Positions 32,426 through 44,350 of a stretch of DNA of 64,000 bases are shown piece by piece. Position 1 is the first letter of the stretch. Every line of letters starts with the position of its first letter. The DNA comes from Phoma sp. XZ068 (Eukaryota; Ascomycota; Dothideomycetes; Pleosporales; Didymellaceae): assembly GCA_004835665.1 (NCBI GenBank), contig RBKR01000011.1, forward strand, positions 62,001-126,000, given 5' to 3'. A model generated the notes under the pieces. It did not search any database and was not told where the DNA came from. It was given only the letters and a program-made list of their open reading frames with translations. The translations under genes and the position numbers were made by a program.

Positions 32426-33097
32426 TGCCGTGGTCTGAATACGCAGGCGACGAGGCTTGCAGTCGGGTGCAGTGCTGGTGATTGAGTCGCAGTGATTGAA
32501 TGGCAGTACAAGGCAGAGCGCAGGGAACACCTCACCGATGAGGTCACACGTGAGGCTGTCAAAAGCTCCACCGGCCGGAGAAACCGCTCGGCGCGCTTTC
32601 TGACGACCCACGCCCGCACCTTCACGCCTCTGCCCTCGACCAGCACCCCGCACACCGCCAGCCTGCCCCGCGCTGCGCTGTCTCTGCCCTCGCCGCACGC
32701 CCAATTCGCCCGTCGCCTGCTGCGCGCGCCTCTCGTCTGCCGCCCGCCTGCAGCTTCGCTCCGCGCCTCGCCCTGCCCGTCGCGGCCGTCCAAACTTCTG
32801 CACGTCCAGGCTCACGCTCGCCCACTTCAGTGCCCACGCCTTCGCCCACCTCAGACGCGCATGTCGGCACACCACAATGTCCAGCTCTCTGGCCCTGGCT
32901 ACCGCGACTTTCCTTGAGCATCCCATTTCCTGAAGAGCCCTGATTTGCCCACGCACCTTCTTTCGTCGTACCACCCGCGCGGCACTGCCTGTCGTTTCAC
33001 GCATTCACTTACTGCCGGCGCCGGACACCAAGTCGGCTGTTGTCTAGTCACCGTTGTCTAGTTGCCGTGTCTAGTCTTGACTGTACAGACACTCAAA
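32426..33097. promoter_or_regulatory. shared upstream region of zinc-knuckle and R3H genes
   Basis: These 672 bp are GC-rich and lie between divergent starts. Long open frames on both strands reflect GC content. A repeated TAGT(C/T)(A/T)CCGTTG-type word near 33040-33070 is visible just before the R3H start. Confidence 0.4.
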
Positions 33098-35658
33098 ATG
33101 GCCTCTGCCGCCCCCACCCAGCAGGAGCAGGCCCAGGCGAGGCTGTCCTTTGCAAAGGTGCGCTTATAACTAGGACTGACCCGAGCTCTGCTAACACATC
33201 CAGGTCGCCGCGTCTGCTCTGAAGCCACCCACACCCACCCAGAACACCGCCGCCAAGCCGAAACCGCCCGTTGCGACGCCCAAGATTCTCAGCCAGCCAC
33301 AGATTGCGCGCTCTGTGCCCCAACCACCGCCCGTTGCGCCAGAGAAGGCCGACGCGCTGCTGAACGGCCACGCTGGAAACAACGTGGACCGCACAGGACA
33401 GTGGACAGACACTGCCCAGGAGTCGGCCGCGCCCTCTTCAGACGTCAAGCAGGACCTGCCTGAGCGTCCGCGGTCGATCGCCCTGGTCAAAATCTCCGCG
33501 GCAGAAGACAGCAGCACGCAGCTGTCGTCCTCCGACGGATCGGGCAAGCCGCCGAGCATTGACGGGAAGAGCGTCGCCTCTGCCACAACTTTTGCACTCG
33601 ACGAGAAAGAGTCGCTGCGACCAGACGACAGCGCCAGCCTGAGGGCGGTCGAAGAGGAAGACGTGACGTCTCCACCAGACTCGGTCGTCGCCGATTCGCG
33701 CCAGGGCTCAGACAATGGCGCCGCCCGTGCTTTCCGCGACCAGCTGCACGAAATCGCCGTCATGAACCCTCAGTCGCACCGCGGTGTTCCACCAGGTCGC
33801 TTCCCAGTCCCGACTGGGCCTCACATGCTCTATGACCCTAACCAGGCGCTGAATGGCGGCCGGCCCATGTCGCAGCCTGTTGGAAATGGCATGCCCCCGG
33901 GCGTACCCAACCTGCCGTCCGCTCCCGACGAAAAGCTGATCGAAGCACTGCAATCTCCGCGCGATCGTTTGTTTGTCGTCAAGATTGAACAAGACTTTAT
34001 CGATTTCATCAAAGATTCTCGGTACGTCACAGCATTCCACCTCTGAGCATAGCTGACATCCGCAGTGAGAGCGAGTATTCTCTGCCCAATTGCAACACCT
34101 TTTACAGGATGCTTGCCCATCGTCTGGCTGATTACTATCTGCTTGGCCATGTTGTTGACTCCACCATGACTGGCGTTAAGATTACACGGACCCCATACTG
34201 TAGAATGTAAGCATACCTCCCCAACAACCGCACTATGTACTGACTTTCAGCCCTCCTCCGCTATCGCAGATGGTCGATGCGACCAAGGGTGCAGACACAC
34301 CACCTGTTGAGCTTCCTGCTCGCAAGATTATGCGCCGTGAAGACGCGAAATCCGGCACCAACACCACCTCCAATTCACAAAACCCCTCCAAGACGACATC
34401 CGAAGCGGGTGGAAGTGACGGCAGCAACGATGGCAAGGACAAGGCCGCACTGACACGTGAAGAGCGCGAAGCACGGTACCGAGAGGCCCGTCAGCGCATC
34501 TTCGGTGCTGAGAGCGAAGAGTCGCCTGCCGCTGAGACGGTTGAATCAGAAGATAGGGAGAAAGAGGACGTATCACGATCCAGCTCTGCGTCCGGCAAGA
34601 AGAAGAGCAAGAAGCAGCGCAACTACGATGACGACGACTTCCAGGCCAGATCCCGTTTCAACGTCTACTACCCTCAACAGTACGCAGTGCCAGGATACAC
34701 TGCTGAAAATGTCGTCTACTACGATGGCTACGCAGGTGCCGTGCCGAACGCACAGTATGCTGGTGTAAACCCCGGGGCTTCGCCTCCCACAGCCTACGGC
34801 AACCCGTACCCAGCTATGGCTTCTCCAGACGCACAGCCTCAATTTGGCTGGAACGGCCAATATCCACCGCAGAACGGGGCGGCAATGTTGCCAAACTACG
34901 GGCAGATGCCGCCTGGCTACGACCTGTCCGCGGACTTTCAACGAGGCATGTCTTTCCAGAGCCCGGTGATGCCTTCGCAGGTTACACCCAAGATGGCGAA
35001 CACGCCCATGGCGCCGTACCAGGAGTCTTTCCAGCAAACACCTCACATGCCTCCGAGCCAGGGCTGGCCTCAAATGCAGCAGCCTTCCTACCCAATGGGT
35101 CAAGCACCTTATGCTACTCCCAACACCCGCCCCATGTCTGCGCCACAACCGCAGCCCTACGCGTACGGCCAGTTCCCACCGAACCCCTACAACGGCCAGC
35201 CAAACCGCAACCAACACCCCATCCCCGGCAGCTACAACCGCCAGCAGTTCAACCCGCAGAGCCAGGCGTTCATCCCCGGCGGCCGCAACATGCCCTTCCA
35301 GATGCAACCAAACATGGGACCAGGCCCTCAGATGAACGGCTACGGCGGCTTCCCGATGCAGGGCCAGCCCATGCCCAACCAAATGTCCCGCATGAGCCCA
35401 TCAGCCGGCAGCACGCCCTCCTTCGGCTCCCCCCAAAGCATCCACGGCAACGGCTCCTCCGCCATGAACAGAATCACCTCGCAGACGGGCGAGCCCTCCC
35501 GCCTCTCCTCCGGCGCAAGCAGCATCGCCAAATACGGCACGCCCGCCCACCTACCCCCCAAACCCCCAGCCCCCCACGCCCCGCCCGCCCCGAAATTCGA
35601 CCTCGCAGCCCTAAACGGGAGTCGCATGGCCCCGGGCTTCGTCAACAGCTCTTCCTAA
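33098..35658 (+). CDS. R3H and SUZ domain RNA-binding protein, 4 exons
   Basis: Exons are 33098-33157, 33204-34021, 34066-34206 and 34251-35658, giving 808 aa. Introns are 46, 44 and 44 nt with donors GTGCGC, GTACGT and GTAAGC. The joined sequence across exons 2-4 (DFIKDSR, ESEYSLPNCNTFYRMLAHRL, ADYYLLGHVVDS) is an R3H domain with the RxxxH pair (RMLAH). SUZ-like sequence follows: KIMRRED and, further on, EEREARYREARQRIFG. The first 250 residues are disordered. Residues 500-800 are Pro/Gln/Asn/Met-rich (many YPQQ, NPY and MPPG units) and probably form a prion-like or condensate-prone tail. Homologues bind single-stranded nucleic acid and mRNA; a role in cytoplasmic mRNA control is likely. Confidence 0.92.
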
Positions 35659-35950
35659 TGCCCTCACGACCTCGGCTCAACACGCATCTCTTCTGCATTG
35701 CATTGCGACGGTGCTATCCCTCTTCTCTTTTAACCTTGCCTTACCTTGCTTTGCAGCATTATTCGGTGGAGTGCATTGTTTGCAATCAGACTGGTTGGTG
35801 GGCGAATGGCGTTTAAAAGTATAGTCAAAGTCAAAGTCAAAGTATAGTACATGAAATGAGTATCGTATACTTTGTTTGTTCCGTAGAATGAGTAGGGGGG
35901 TGAAATTCATTGGTTACTTGAAGCGAGGTGATCTGGGGTGTTTGTTGTGA

Positions 35951-35980
35951 CGTGTTGTGCTGTGTTGTGCTGTGTTGTGC
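35951..35980. repeat. 10-bp tandem repeat, 3 copies
   Basis: Unit TGTGTTGTGC occurs three times with a single mismatch at the first base. It lies about 300 bp beyond the R3H stop codon. Confidence 0.85.
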
Positions 35981-36472
35981 TATACTACCCTTTCACTTCT
36001 AGTTGTTCTTGCTGTGTGCTGTGTATTTGGTCATGCTATAATAAGTACTATGCTGGATACAAGACTGTCCTCCCGTCCCATCCTATCCTGCCGTCACGAA
36101 ACGTAAATTACTGGATTGTTTAGTAGTAATCCCATTCCTTCCAGCGACACAACATCCCTCCTATCCCACGACAACGCTCATACTAACTATAACGTTGAGT
36201 AAGTACTAAACTCACTTTTTGGGTAGTATACTACAACACCTTAGTATCACAATTATACCAATCCTATAATCCTCTAATCCCAACTAGCTAGACTTTGCAA
36301 ACTGCCAGTGTATTGTAGCGGCTAAGACCGATATATCTATCCTTGACGGTAATAATGATAACAGTGTTGGCTGTAAGTTAAGTCTGTAAGAAAGTGATAT
36401 TTAGAAAGTGTTATGAGAAAGTATAATATCTCACTCTCTAATATTCCCATCTTGACTTGAAAAATCAGAGAC

Positions 36473-36728
36473 TTTCTTACACGTGGAAGCGCATCCTACA
36501 GTATGTAGGCTGTATTGTGCGGTTTAATGTAAAGTAGTTATTGTCGCAGAACAAGGCCTATATAATGTGCCAACTTGCAGTACTAGTGTGTCGGTACAAC
36601 GGTCTCTTTTTGGCTCGACAATTGTTCATAACGGTGTGTGATGCACTAGTCGAGTGTGGTTGTTAGCTGTTGATTATTAAAAGGAAGAGAAAATGTTTAC
36701 GAGACTTTGCTAACATACGTGTAAGAAA
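36473..36728. mobile_element. candidate MITE, 12-bp perfect terminal inverted repeats
   Basis: TTTCTTACACGT at 36473-36484 is exactly the reverse complement of ACGTGTAAGAAA at 36717-36728. A third related word (TGTAAGAAAGT, 36385-36395) lies just outside, also inverted relative to the left end. The element would be 256 bp with no coding capacity. No clear target-site duplication was found, so it may be chance or a degenerate copy. Confidence 0.35.
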
Positions 36729-38355
36729 CTCAAGAGATTCACAAGTTAAGTTACGGTAGATATATCATCGCACGCCTGTTTTCTAGAGTTGTAGTACTGC
36801 ACTAGATCTCGATCGGGGTTCAATTCGGGGTACGGGTAATACCACTGGCGTACTAGACTTGAAATCAAATCGTCAAGTGTAGATATCAATATCACAAGTG
36901 AAAGTGCCACAACACAAAGCTATCTCATCACACGCGAAAATCCCATCCCGCCTTCTCGAAATGAATGTGAGTACAGACGTCGTCAAGGTGCGCAAAGACT
37001 CGCGTTTCCTTTGTCACTGGCCACGTAACCATTTGCAGTGAGAAAGCCGTCTCAATTTGTCGGAGAAAAGGACGATGAATGGCGTGTATCAGGGCAAGAA
37101 GACCAGCAGCGATCGACTATTAGTAAATGTGATTGTAATATTTACGGTTGGGGATATAAGATTGAGACTCTGAGGTCTCCGGTACGCTTGGGATATTTGT
37201 AATAGACTGGAGACACAGCACGTCACGAGAACTGCTAGATACTAGATACCGATACTAGATACTAGGTACATCCACTTCCCTCGCTCTACTAGCTTTCTCG
37301 CTATTGCAATCTCACTCGTTTAATCGAGCGGTAAAGCATCCAGCGAAATGGCGTTGTTTGGGGTGATATGATGTACTGCATCACTTTCCACAATACAAGA
37401 AATCCGAGGCGAGAAGGGAGAGATTATGAACGCGGTGATATATATCAACCTGTCTGAACTGCTGAACCTGATAATAGTATGCGTACTGCTACTACTCAAA
37501 TGTCAAAGAACCGTCCAGTGTACGTTCTCGTGCTAACATCCCCTCATCACTTCACCTCACCTCAACTTAACTTCAACCCCTCGAATCTCTTCATGCATAG
37601 ATCTCACGATTAAGATACCGTTCTAAAGCAGTTCCACCCGATATATTTCCTCTGTGCGACGCTCCCTCCGCGTACCCTCCACATCAGCACATACCAGGTG
37701 ACAATAATACAGCTCTCCCTTCCCTTGCGGCCATCTTCAACCGTCAACGGCACAAACGTACGAATGTTGGTCTGCGAGGTTTGGTGTAGAGCACAGGAGA
37801 CACCACCGCAGGTCTTCGCATGTTTCCCTCCCTACTATATATACGAATAACACGTTATATGTGGTGTCGCAAGTGAACGATTGTTCGCAGCGCAACCTTG
37901 TCTTCGAGGATGAATGTATGCCAGATATTGGTGCTTTCTCGTTGTGGCTGACGTGGATGGTTACGTGGCGCGGTGATGGAGATGGTATTTGATAGGGAGG
38001 GGTTGGGTTGCTTTCTTGATGGAAGGTATTAGGTTGGATATGATGGGTTTGTGGGTGGTGGGTGTAATCAAGTAGCGCATAATACAAGTGGAGTGTAGAA
38101 GTAGAAGACTTTTCACAGAGTAGAGCACTGTTCTGTAGTTTGTTACGACAGACTCACGTCGTCGTCTATTGTATTATTGAATCTCCATCTCTAGAGATGT
38201 CCATGTATGTACATAACCCAGCGGCCAAAGCCGTCCATCAAACCAACGCCGCGCTTGCTCGAAGTGATGCATAACAATAATGTCTAACTCTATTCGCACT
38301 ACCATTTTGCAGGGTTGATCGAAACCAACAACTCGACCTGTTCTTCGCGAGGCAG

Positions 38356-39376
38356 CTAGCGACGCTTCCAGAACTTGACGCTGCGCGCTGGGTGCGCGTC
38401 CTTGGGCTCGTTGTGGACACTAGAGTCGGCCGCGCCGTCGGTGATGCCCCTCGAACCGTCCATAGAGTACGCTTTCTCATTACCGCGCTTGCGGCCGGTC
38501 TTGACGTCGCGGCGACTGGCGCAGCAGCAGCAGAGTCCCATCTGCACCAGCCATGCGAAGATGGTCATGGCGCTAGCAACCCACATGAAGGCGAACATGG
38601 TGACGCCGATTTCAGCACTAATGTTCAGCTCTGCCACACCGCCGATAGTGTTGCGGAAGATGATGAACATGACGGTTGCGACGACCGACGCAACGGTGAC
38701 GAAGAGCGCGTTGAGGAAGGCGAGGATCGCGACGGGGAGCGCGAGCCAGCGCGTGAAGACGGAGATTGGCATCACGAAGATGAGGACGAAGGACAGGACG
38801 GTGCCGGTCAGGAACAGGCCGAACATCCAGTTCGATACGAGCCTAATAAGATCGAGGATGTCGTTGATGTCGGCCGGCAGGTTGACTATACATGTTAGAT
38901 ATAATATAACGCAGACAACTATACAACTTACTTGAGGCTCCGGCGAGCAGCTCATTACGCAGAATCTCGACCGGATTGAACCAGTACAGCGTCTCGGGCG
39001 GAGAGCAGTAGGTGACGCCCTCGCCCTTGTAGCCCTCGCAGAAATTCCATAACCCAACCTGGTAGAAATCGTGCAGACCCAGGGTTTGCGCAATGGTGTT
39101 GATTAGGGCGAAATTGGGCACCGACGACGGGACAATATTGCTGAGATCGAGGCGGATGAAGTACCAATCACGAAGTAGGTCTCTGTTGGATGTGCCGCTG
39201 ATTTGCAGGAGAATGAGGAAAATTACAGCGACAAACAGGAAGAAGGATGTGGTCAGGGCCCAGGTCTTGCGTGTCCGCGTTGCTCGCTTGAGCTGCGGCT
39301 TTGTGAGTTCAGGGTGGCTCTTCTCGACGGCTGTTCCATCGGAGTTCTGGGACCGACGGCGACCGAAGAGACCCAT
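38356..39376 (-). CDS. SUR7/PalI-family four-span membrane protein, 2 exons
   Basis: Exons are 38932-39376 and 38356-38885 (minus strand), giving 324 aa. The 46-nt intron (GTAAGT, branch TCTAAC) joins GAS to INLPADIND. ATG 39376 begins MGLFGRRRS. Helix 1 (TSFFLFVAVIFLILLQ) is followed by an extracellular loop with the SUR7 signature LWNFCEGYKGEGVTYCSPP, then helices 2-4 (WMFGLFLTGTVLSFVLIFV, LALPVAILAFLNALFVTVA, MFAFMWVASAMTIFAWLVQM). The cytoplasmic tail is Lys/Arg-rich (RDVKTGRKRGNEK, ending KFWKRR). SUR7 proteins mark eisosomes and plasma-membrane domains or act in pH sensing. Confidence 0.92.
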
Positions 39377-40955
39377 CTTGTTCAGGACCAGAGCGAATTT
39401 GTAGCGTCGTTGATTGTGGTGAATTGAAAGCAAAGACTGTTGTTGTGAAACAAGCTGGCGTCGTGAATCCTGAATCTGGGGCCTCCCAACCTCATACGCG
39501 CGGTCGTTGGGGCGGTCTCAATTTTTATGGAGATTGACTTAGGCCAACAAGCTATGACGTGGGTGTCCCCTAGGGAAGGCGCTGCTCAGCGACGACACGC
39601 AAGCCGCTTAGTGGTCGAAGCGATCACTTAGGCCCGAAGCTGGACCAGCAATTGGCTGACAATTGAACCGGCGTGCTCAGCGACCACGCTTGCCGAGCGT
39701 TGAGAAAGGTTCCAGATTGACGCGTAAAGTTGAGGCTCGTGGTGACGTCGCACATCTTTGTTTAGACGTCAAGTGTGCCGGCTATACGCGTTGACAGACA
39801 CTTTTGCGTGTCCAAAACAACGGCTTGTCTCTGCTGACATGGCGACCACGTGTAATTACACCGTAGGATCTTCACAAGGAAAGGCAATGGGGATGCGGAT
39901 GATCGACGGGGTGCTGTTCAGGGCCACAGAGTGGAATTTTGCAAGCGAGGTTGTAAGGCTGATGAGGCTTGCCGGGTCCTGCAGGTATGGATCTTGAAGC
40001 CACAAGCCACAGACGGCTCGAGCCGATAGCGAGATAACTAGGTCTTAGAGAGAAAATATACCCGCATCGAATGTTGATATTTTATTCTATGGGGTGTATT
40101 GAGGTATCAGCCTGTCGTGTGGATATACCTAATAATGCTGTGCAACTCGGCAAACAAAATCATCTGCACGTCGAACGGTACCTAAGTTAAGAACATGCTC
40201 CATTTTTATTCTCTACCAAATTCTGCCAAAACCTCCAGATCAAACGTATCTCATGATCCTCCAGCGTGAAATTTCGGCCTTCTCTCAGCCCGACACGCAT
40301 GGTTGAGCACGTCTTTCACTGAATGTTGTCCGCCGATGCGAAATATTGCGATCATCATTTCCTATACCCATGGTACCACTTTAAAGGCTTTCTCCGGCAT
40401 CTTGCCCGCTTTCCCAAGCACGTCCTGTGAGAAGCAGTGCACGCCATCCCATTGACTGCCCTGTTGGGCGTTGAAGGCATAAGTGTCGATGTAGCATACA
40501 ACTAATTTGACATAGTCATGCGTCAATCTAAATGTAAGACAGCGACTTCACTAACTTGTGCGTCAAGCATTCATTGTGGAGGTATCGTACTTGCCTGCAC
40601 GTTGATGTATCATCAGTCGATCCGCAGAAAAGAACGTGTCAAATCAGCATGGCTTAACAACGCCGAAGCCACCATGAAAAAAATAAATGGTCGAGGTTAT
40701 CCTCTTTCTGAGATGTACTGAGAGCAACAAAGCAAATTCAAGATGGAGCGGCCACGAGGTACCAGCACGCTAAATCCAGGGTCCACGCGCACGCCGCCAA
40801 ACATCGTCATCGCATGTGAACACTTTCCCACACTCACAAACATTGCTGCCTGCGCGCAACACCACCCCACATACACACCCACAACCAAGAGATAAACCCA
40901 GACTCGTACACAACACCAGCAGCGCAAGCACATCTACAAGCTCTCAACGCCCACG
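39377..40955. other. intergenic, 1.6 kb
   Basis: Divergent spacer between the SUR7 gene and the small membrane-protein gene. No gene was recognised. The stretch before 40955 is CA-rich (ACACACACCCAC). Confidence 0.45.
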
Positions 40956-41682
40956 ATGGCAGCAACACGCCTCCGCAAAACATTCCACTACCCAGACTCC
41001 TCAGATGACGAAGACACAATCGAAGCCGGCTTAGACGCACAAGGTACACCCTCCACCTCCCCTACACACACGCCCGTTCAAACCCTCTAACAACCCCATA
41101 GACCAAGAAACCCTCCTCTCCACCCTACAAACCCGCGACACATCCTCAACGCGCATCTACACCCTTCTACTCCTCATCTTCCCCGCTTCCATCGCGCTAC
41201 TCACGCTCCCGGGGCTACTCAGCATATCTGCGTTTGTGCCGAGTGTGGTGGCGCTGGCGAGTCTGGCTGCGAGCGCTTATACGCTATATTTCCTGCCGCT
41301 GCCGCCGCGCAGCCCTGGTATAATTGTCGATGGAGTAGATGTGTCTGCAGGGAAGGGCAAGGGGAAGGGGAAGGGAAAGGCGAAAAGTATAGGTGGATAT
41401 GGGTTGAATGCTACGTCGGGTGTGGCGCAGAGCGAGAGGAAGGAAGTACCGTGGTTGTCGGATGAGGTGCAGGAGGTTCTTGCGCGGTATGTTGTTCCTG
41501 GAAATGGAATGGTGTGCGGGCTGCTGGCTGTGGCGGAGTTGGTGCGGGGGAGGGAGTGGCGCGAAGGAATGATGATTGGGGGAGGGTATTTGCCTGGACT
41601 GGTGCTGACTGTTGTGCTGTGGGCGAGGAGGGAGTTGAGGGTTGTGGATATGAGCGAGCTGCAGCAGCTGCGAGCATCCTGA
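40956..41682 (+). CDS. small membrane protein of unknown function, 2 exons
   Basis: Exons are 40956-41043 and 41102-41682, giving 222 aa; the intron is 58 nt. The N-terminus (RLRKTFHYPDSSDDEDTIE) is acidic. Two adjacent hydrophobic helices follow (IYTLLLLIFPASIALLTLPG, VVALASLAASAYTLYFLPL). A Gly-Lys tract (GKGKGKGKGK, DNA 41352-41385) separates them from a C-terminal part with a further hydrophobic stretch (YLPGLVLTVVLWAR). It is likely an endoplasmic-reticulum or nuclear-envelope protein. I do not recognise a named family. It is convergent with shugoshin (214 bp). Confidence 0.82.
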
Positions 41683-41896
41683 TCCAGTCACGAATCTATG
41701 TGCAGTTTATTTGGTCTCACTTGCAGTGGAATGTGTGAAGTGAATGGTATATTGCATAAGAAAGATGACCTTGCAAAGGTCGAGGTATCGTGCGAAACGC
41801 CGGTTGCCCTTTTGGACTTCTCTGCACCCAAATTCGCGATCAGCTCCTTCTAGGAGCAAAATGCGAGCTGATGACACAAATATCATTGACACCCTC

Positions 41897-44058
41897 CTAA
41901 AGCATCATGCTCTTCCTCCGACTTGCTATCCTCTCCGCCCTTAACGTGCTTGTTGTGGTCGCCTTCTCTTTCTCCCCTACTGGTCCATCCTTGGAACTAG
42001 CAGATAATGGCGCACTGGCCTTCTTCGCATTCAGGCGTGCGGCAGAGGTGCTCTTTGCCAGACTGGCGTTACTGATACTCTTGATTGTCCCGCTGCCTGT
42101 ACGCTTGTGTAGCGATGGAAGCGAACCCTCTGGCTTCTCAGACTCATTGGTAGCCAAAGCTGGTACGGATGAGTGTCGTCGAGCGTTGCGCGCCACCTTG
42201 GCAAGTTCGGTCCGCGGGCATGCAGAGTCGACTGGAGATGTTTCGGTGAAGTCGAAAATGGCGAGATTGTCCTTCTCGGTAGCCTCTTCCTTTATGACAG
42301 GCTCGCAGGTTTCGACTCGCTGAGAAGCTGGCTCGTCCGAAGATTTCGCTACGAAGTTCGAGGACGCCCTCCGGTTTGCAGTACTCGTCTGATCGATCAA
42401 CGCGGATATAGCTTTCGAAGTCGTACACGGATTTGTTGGTGCCAGCTCAGGCGGGGATGCGTTCTCTCTCCTATCAAGCTTCTGTCGCAGCGGACTGCCC
42501 GCCTCAGCCTCCTCTTCCCCTATTTCACGTTTGATTGCCACTCTTCCTGTTGTAAGTGGTGCTAGTTTCACTTCCACACTCGTCCGTCGGTCGGTTTGAG
42601 GTACAATGGCATCGGCCATCTTGCCGTCACGACGCATCTTGACAGCCAAGCTAGGTTCCTTGTAGCTAACCTGTGGACGTGCTCTTCGTGATGGTCGTCC
42701 AGCTTGTCCTGTCTGGTTTCCTGAGCTCACGTCACCTGGTGGAGGGGTATCCTTGTTGTCTGGCCGCGACGTCGAAGGCTCTGTGGAGGGTGGGGAGAAA
42801 TCAGCATCTGCGGCAGGTGTCTTTGGTGGCAGAGAGTCGAGATTGATCTCGGCAACAGGGACTGGCTCGGGGGCAGCTAGCATGGGAAGCTCAGGCGGTG
42901 TGATGGTTCGAGCGATTGGGAGACGCTGCCGGCCACGAGGGTTTATGCTCGGTAACTTCTTCTTCTGTGGTTTCTCCTGCTCTTTGGTAGAAGCTCGCTG
43001 CTTCTTTGGTGACAGCACTGGATCGGTGTTGACAGGTTCTGGCTGTGTTAGTATCGGTGTGATTTCATGATTACATTTGACTTACTGCTACTGAGGACTG
43101 GCCGCGCTGGTGATACAGCTCTAGGCTCCTCACAAACCTCACCTGTCTCGGCTTCTTGGGTAGTCCTGCGGTTGAAGTTGAACTGTTCGTCCTGTGCCTC
43201 AGGTCGGTCCTCGTCTTCCTGCACACTGAACTTCCTCTTAGCTCCAGTTCGTACAGGTTTGGCTACCTTCTCTTTAGTCTCTTCTGGCGACTCGAATACA
43301 GATATGCGGCGTATGTTGAGTTTCGGGCCACTCTCCCTTCGCTTCTTCCGTGTCTCCAGGTTCATTGGAAGTGCTGGCTCGTCTTCTGCTGGCACATCCT
43401 CCATGTGTTCATCTGGTAGAGGGTTGGGATCAAACGCAATAGGCTCTTCAGAATCGAAGCTTGAGGTGGGTGGCGGACCAATATCGGGCGATTGGCTCTC
43501 AGGATCCTCCAGCATGTTCCGGATCTCGTCTGAGTTCATGGTGCGTCGAGGATAGTCTTTGCCCTCGTCAATGGTGGGCATCAATCGGTCCTCGACTTCT
43601 TGTATGCATAGCCCGCTTCTAAAATTCCTCTCCTGTGGGCGATGTCTAGCTAGCTGACTCTTGCGCCGCCTCTCAGGCTGCTTAGGCTGCCCTAGCGAAG
43701 CCACGAGACTTCCGAGTTCCTGCATCTTGGCCTCCAGTTGTGACCTGACTACATCGATATTCTCAAACGAGAGACTGCTGGACTGCTTATCGACCGTGTG
43801 CTGGAGGTGCATTGCGCGCTCGCGAAGGGCCAGGTTCTCGGCGAGGAGGCGTGAGCAGTCGCTTTCGAGGGTGCGGATGCGCAGAGACTGCTGCGAGTTG
43901 GTTCTGTCGCTACATCAGCATGCTTGCCACCCAATGTCGTGTGCGCACACGTACTTGGCAAGCTCGCGGTTCTGTCGCAGAAAGCGACGCTTGACAACCT
44001 CAATGTTGTCGGCCGATGGCTGAGGCGCAGCCACCGGCGGCTCGTTCAAGCGCGCCAT
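41897..44058 (-). CDS. sgo1: shugoshin, guardian of centromeric cohesion, 3 exons
   Basis: Exons are 43955-44058, 43086-43909 and 41897-43038 (minus strand), giving 689 aa. Introns are 45 nt (GTACGT) and 47 nt (GTAAGT, branch TACTAAC, acceptor GCCAG). The alternative acceptor 4 nt earlier breaks the frame. The N-terminus (MARLNEPP, then VVKRRFLRQNRELAN) leads into a coiled coil (LESDCSRLLAENLALRERA, LQHTVDKQSSSLSFENI), the PP2A-binding and dimerising region. The basic C-terminal SGO motif is RRARPQVSYKEPSLAVKMRR. The middle is disordered with many basic SP/TP sites. Shugoshin protects cohesin at centromeres with PP2A and recruits the chromosomal passenger complex. It is head to head with DAD2. 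Confidence 0.95.
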
Positions 44059-44350
44059 GGACGCTGGATAGGTATGAGGACGCTGAGGATAGTGTGCGAG
44101 ACGTGTGCGATGGCGGTGCTGCGGCGATCTAGGACCCGTGTCGTTCGTTGTTTCCGTCTGGTCTTCGTCATAGTCGAAAAGCTGCGGGCGTTGTTTACCT
44201 AGCAACGGCACGCTAGCCGCTTTGTGTTGATGGCTCCACTTTTGCGACCCATTCACGACAACACGTGAGTGGGGTCAACGCGCTCCTTTCCAATTCACGA
44301 CGCAGCATATCAACTGAAAGCACGCAAGAGCGCAAATTGACCGGTCCAGC
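44059..44350. promoter_or_regulatory. bidirectional promoter between shugoshin and DAD2
   Basis: These 292 bp separate two divergent mitotic genes. An E-box-like CACGTG lies at 44262-44267 and an ACGCG core (as in MluI cell-cycle boxes, though the last base is C) at 44278-44282. Function is inferred from position only. Confidence 0.45.

Larger units (their letters stand above)
35659..38355. other. 2.7-kb intergenic region, low complexity, possible MITE
   Basis: No coding potential was recognised. It contains a 6-mer tract (35823-35843), three 10-mers (35951-35980), a candidate inverted-repeat element (36473-36728) and short ATACTAG repeats (37235-37269). Much of it is AT-rich. Confidence 0.5.

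Noticed and set aside
32426..33004. 193-residue N-terminal extension of the zinc-knuckle protein
   Set aside because: Arg/Ala/Gly-rich sequence expected from GC-rich promoter DNA. The zinc knuckle follows ATG 32425 directly, as in the family.
34573..35382. 269-aa frame antisense to the R3H gene
   Set aside because: It is the mirror of the low-complexity Pro/Gln/Met-rich coding region.
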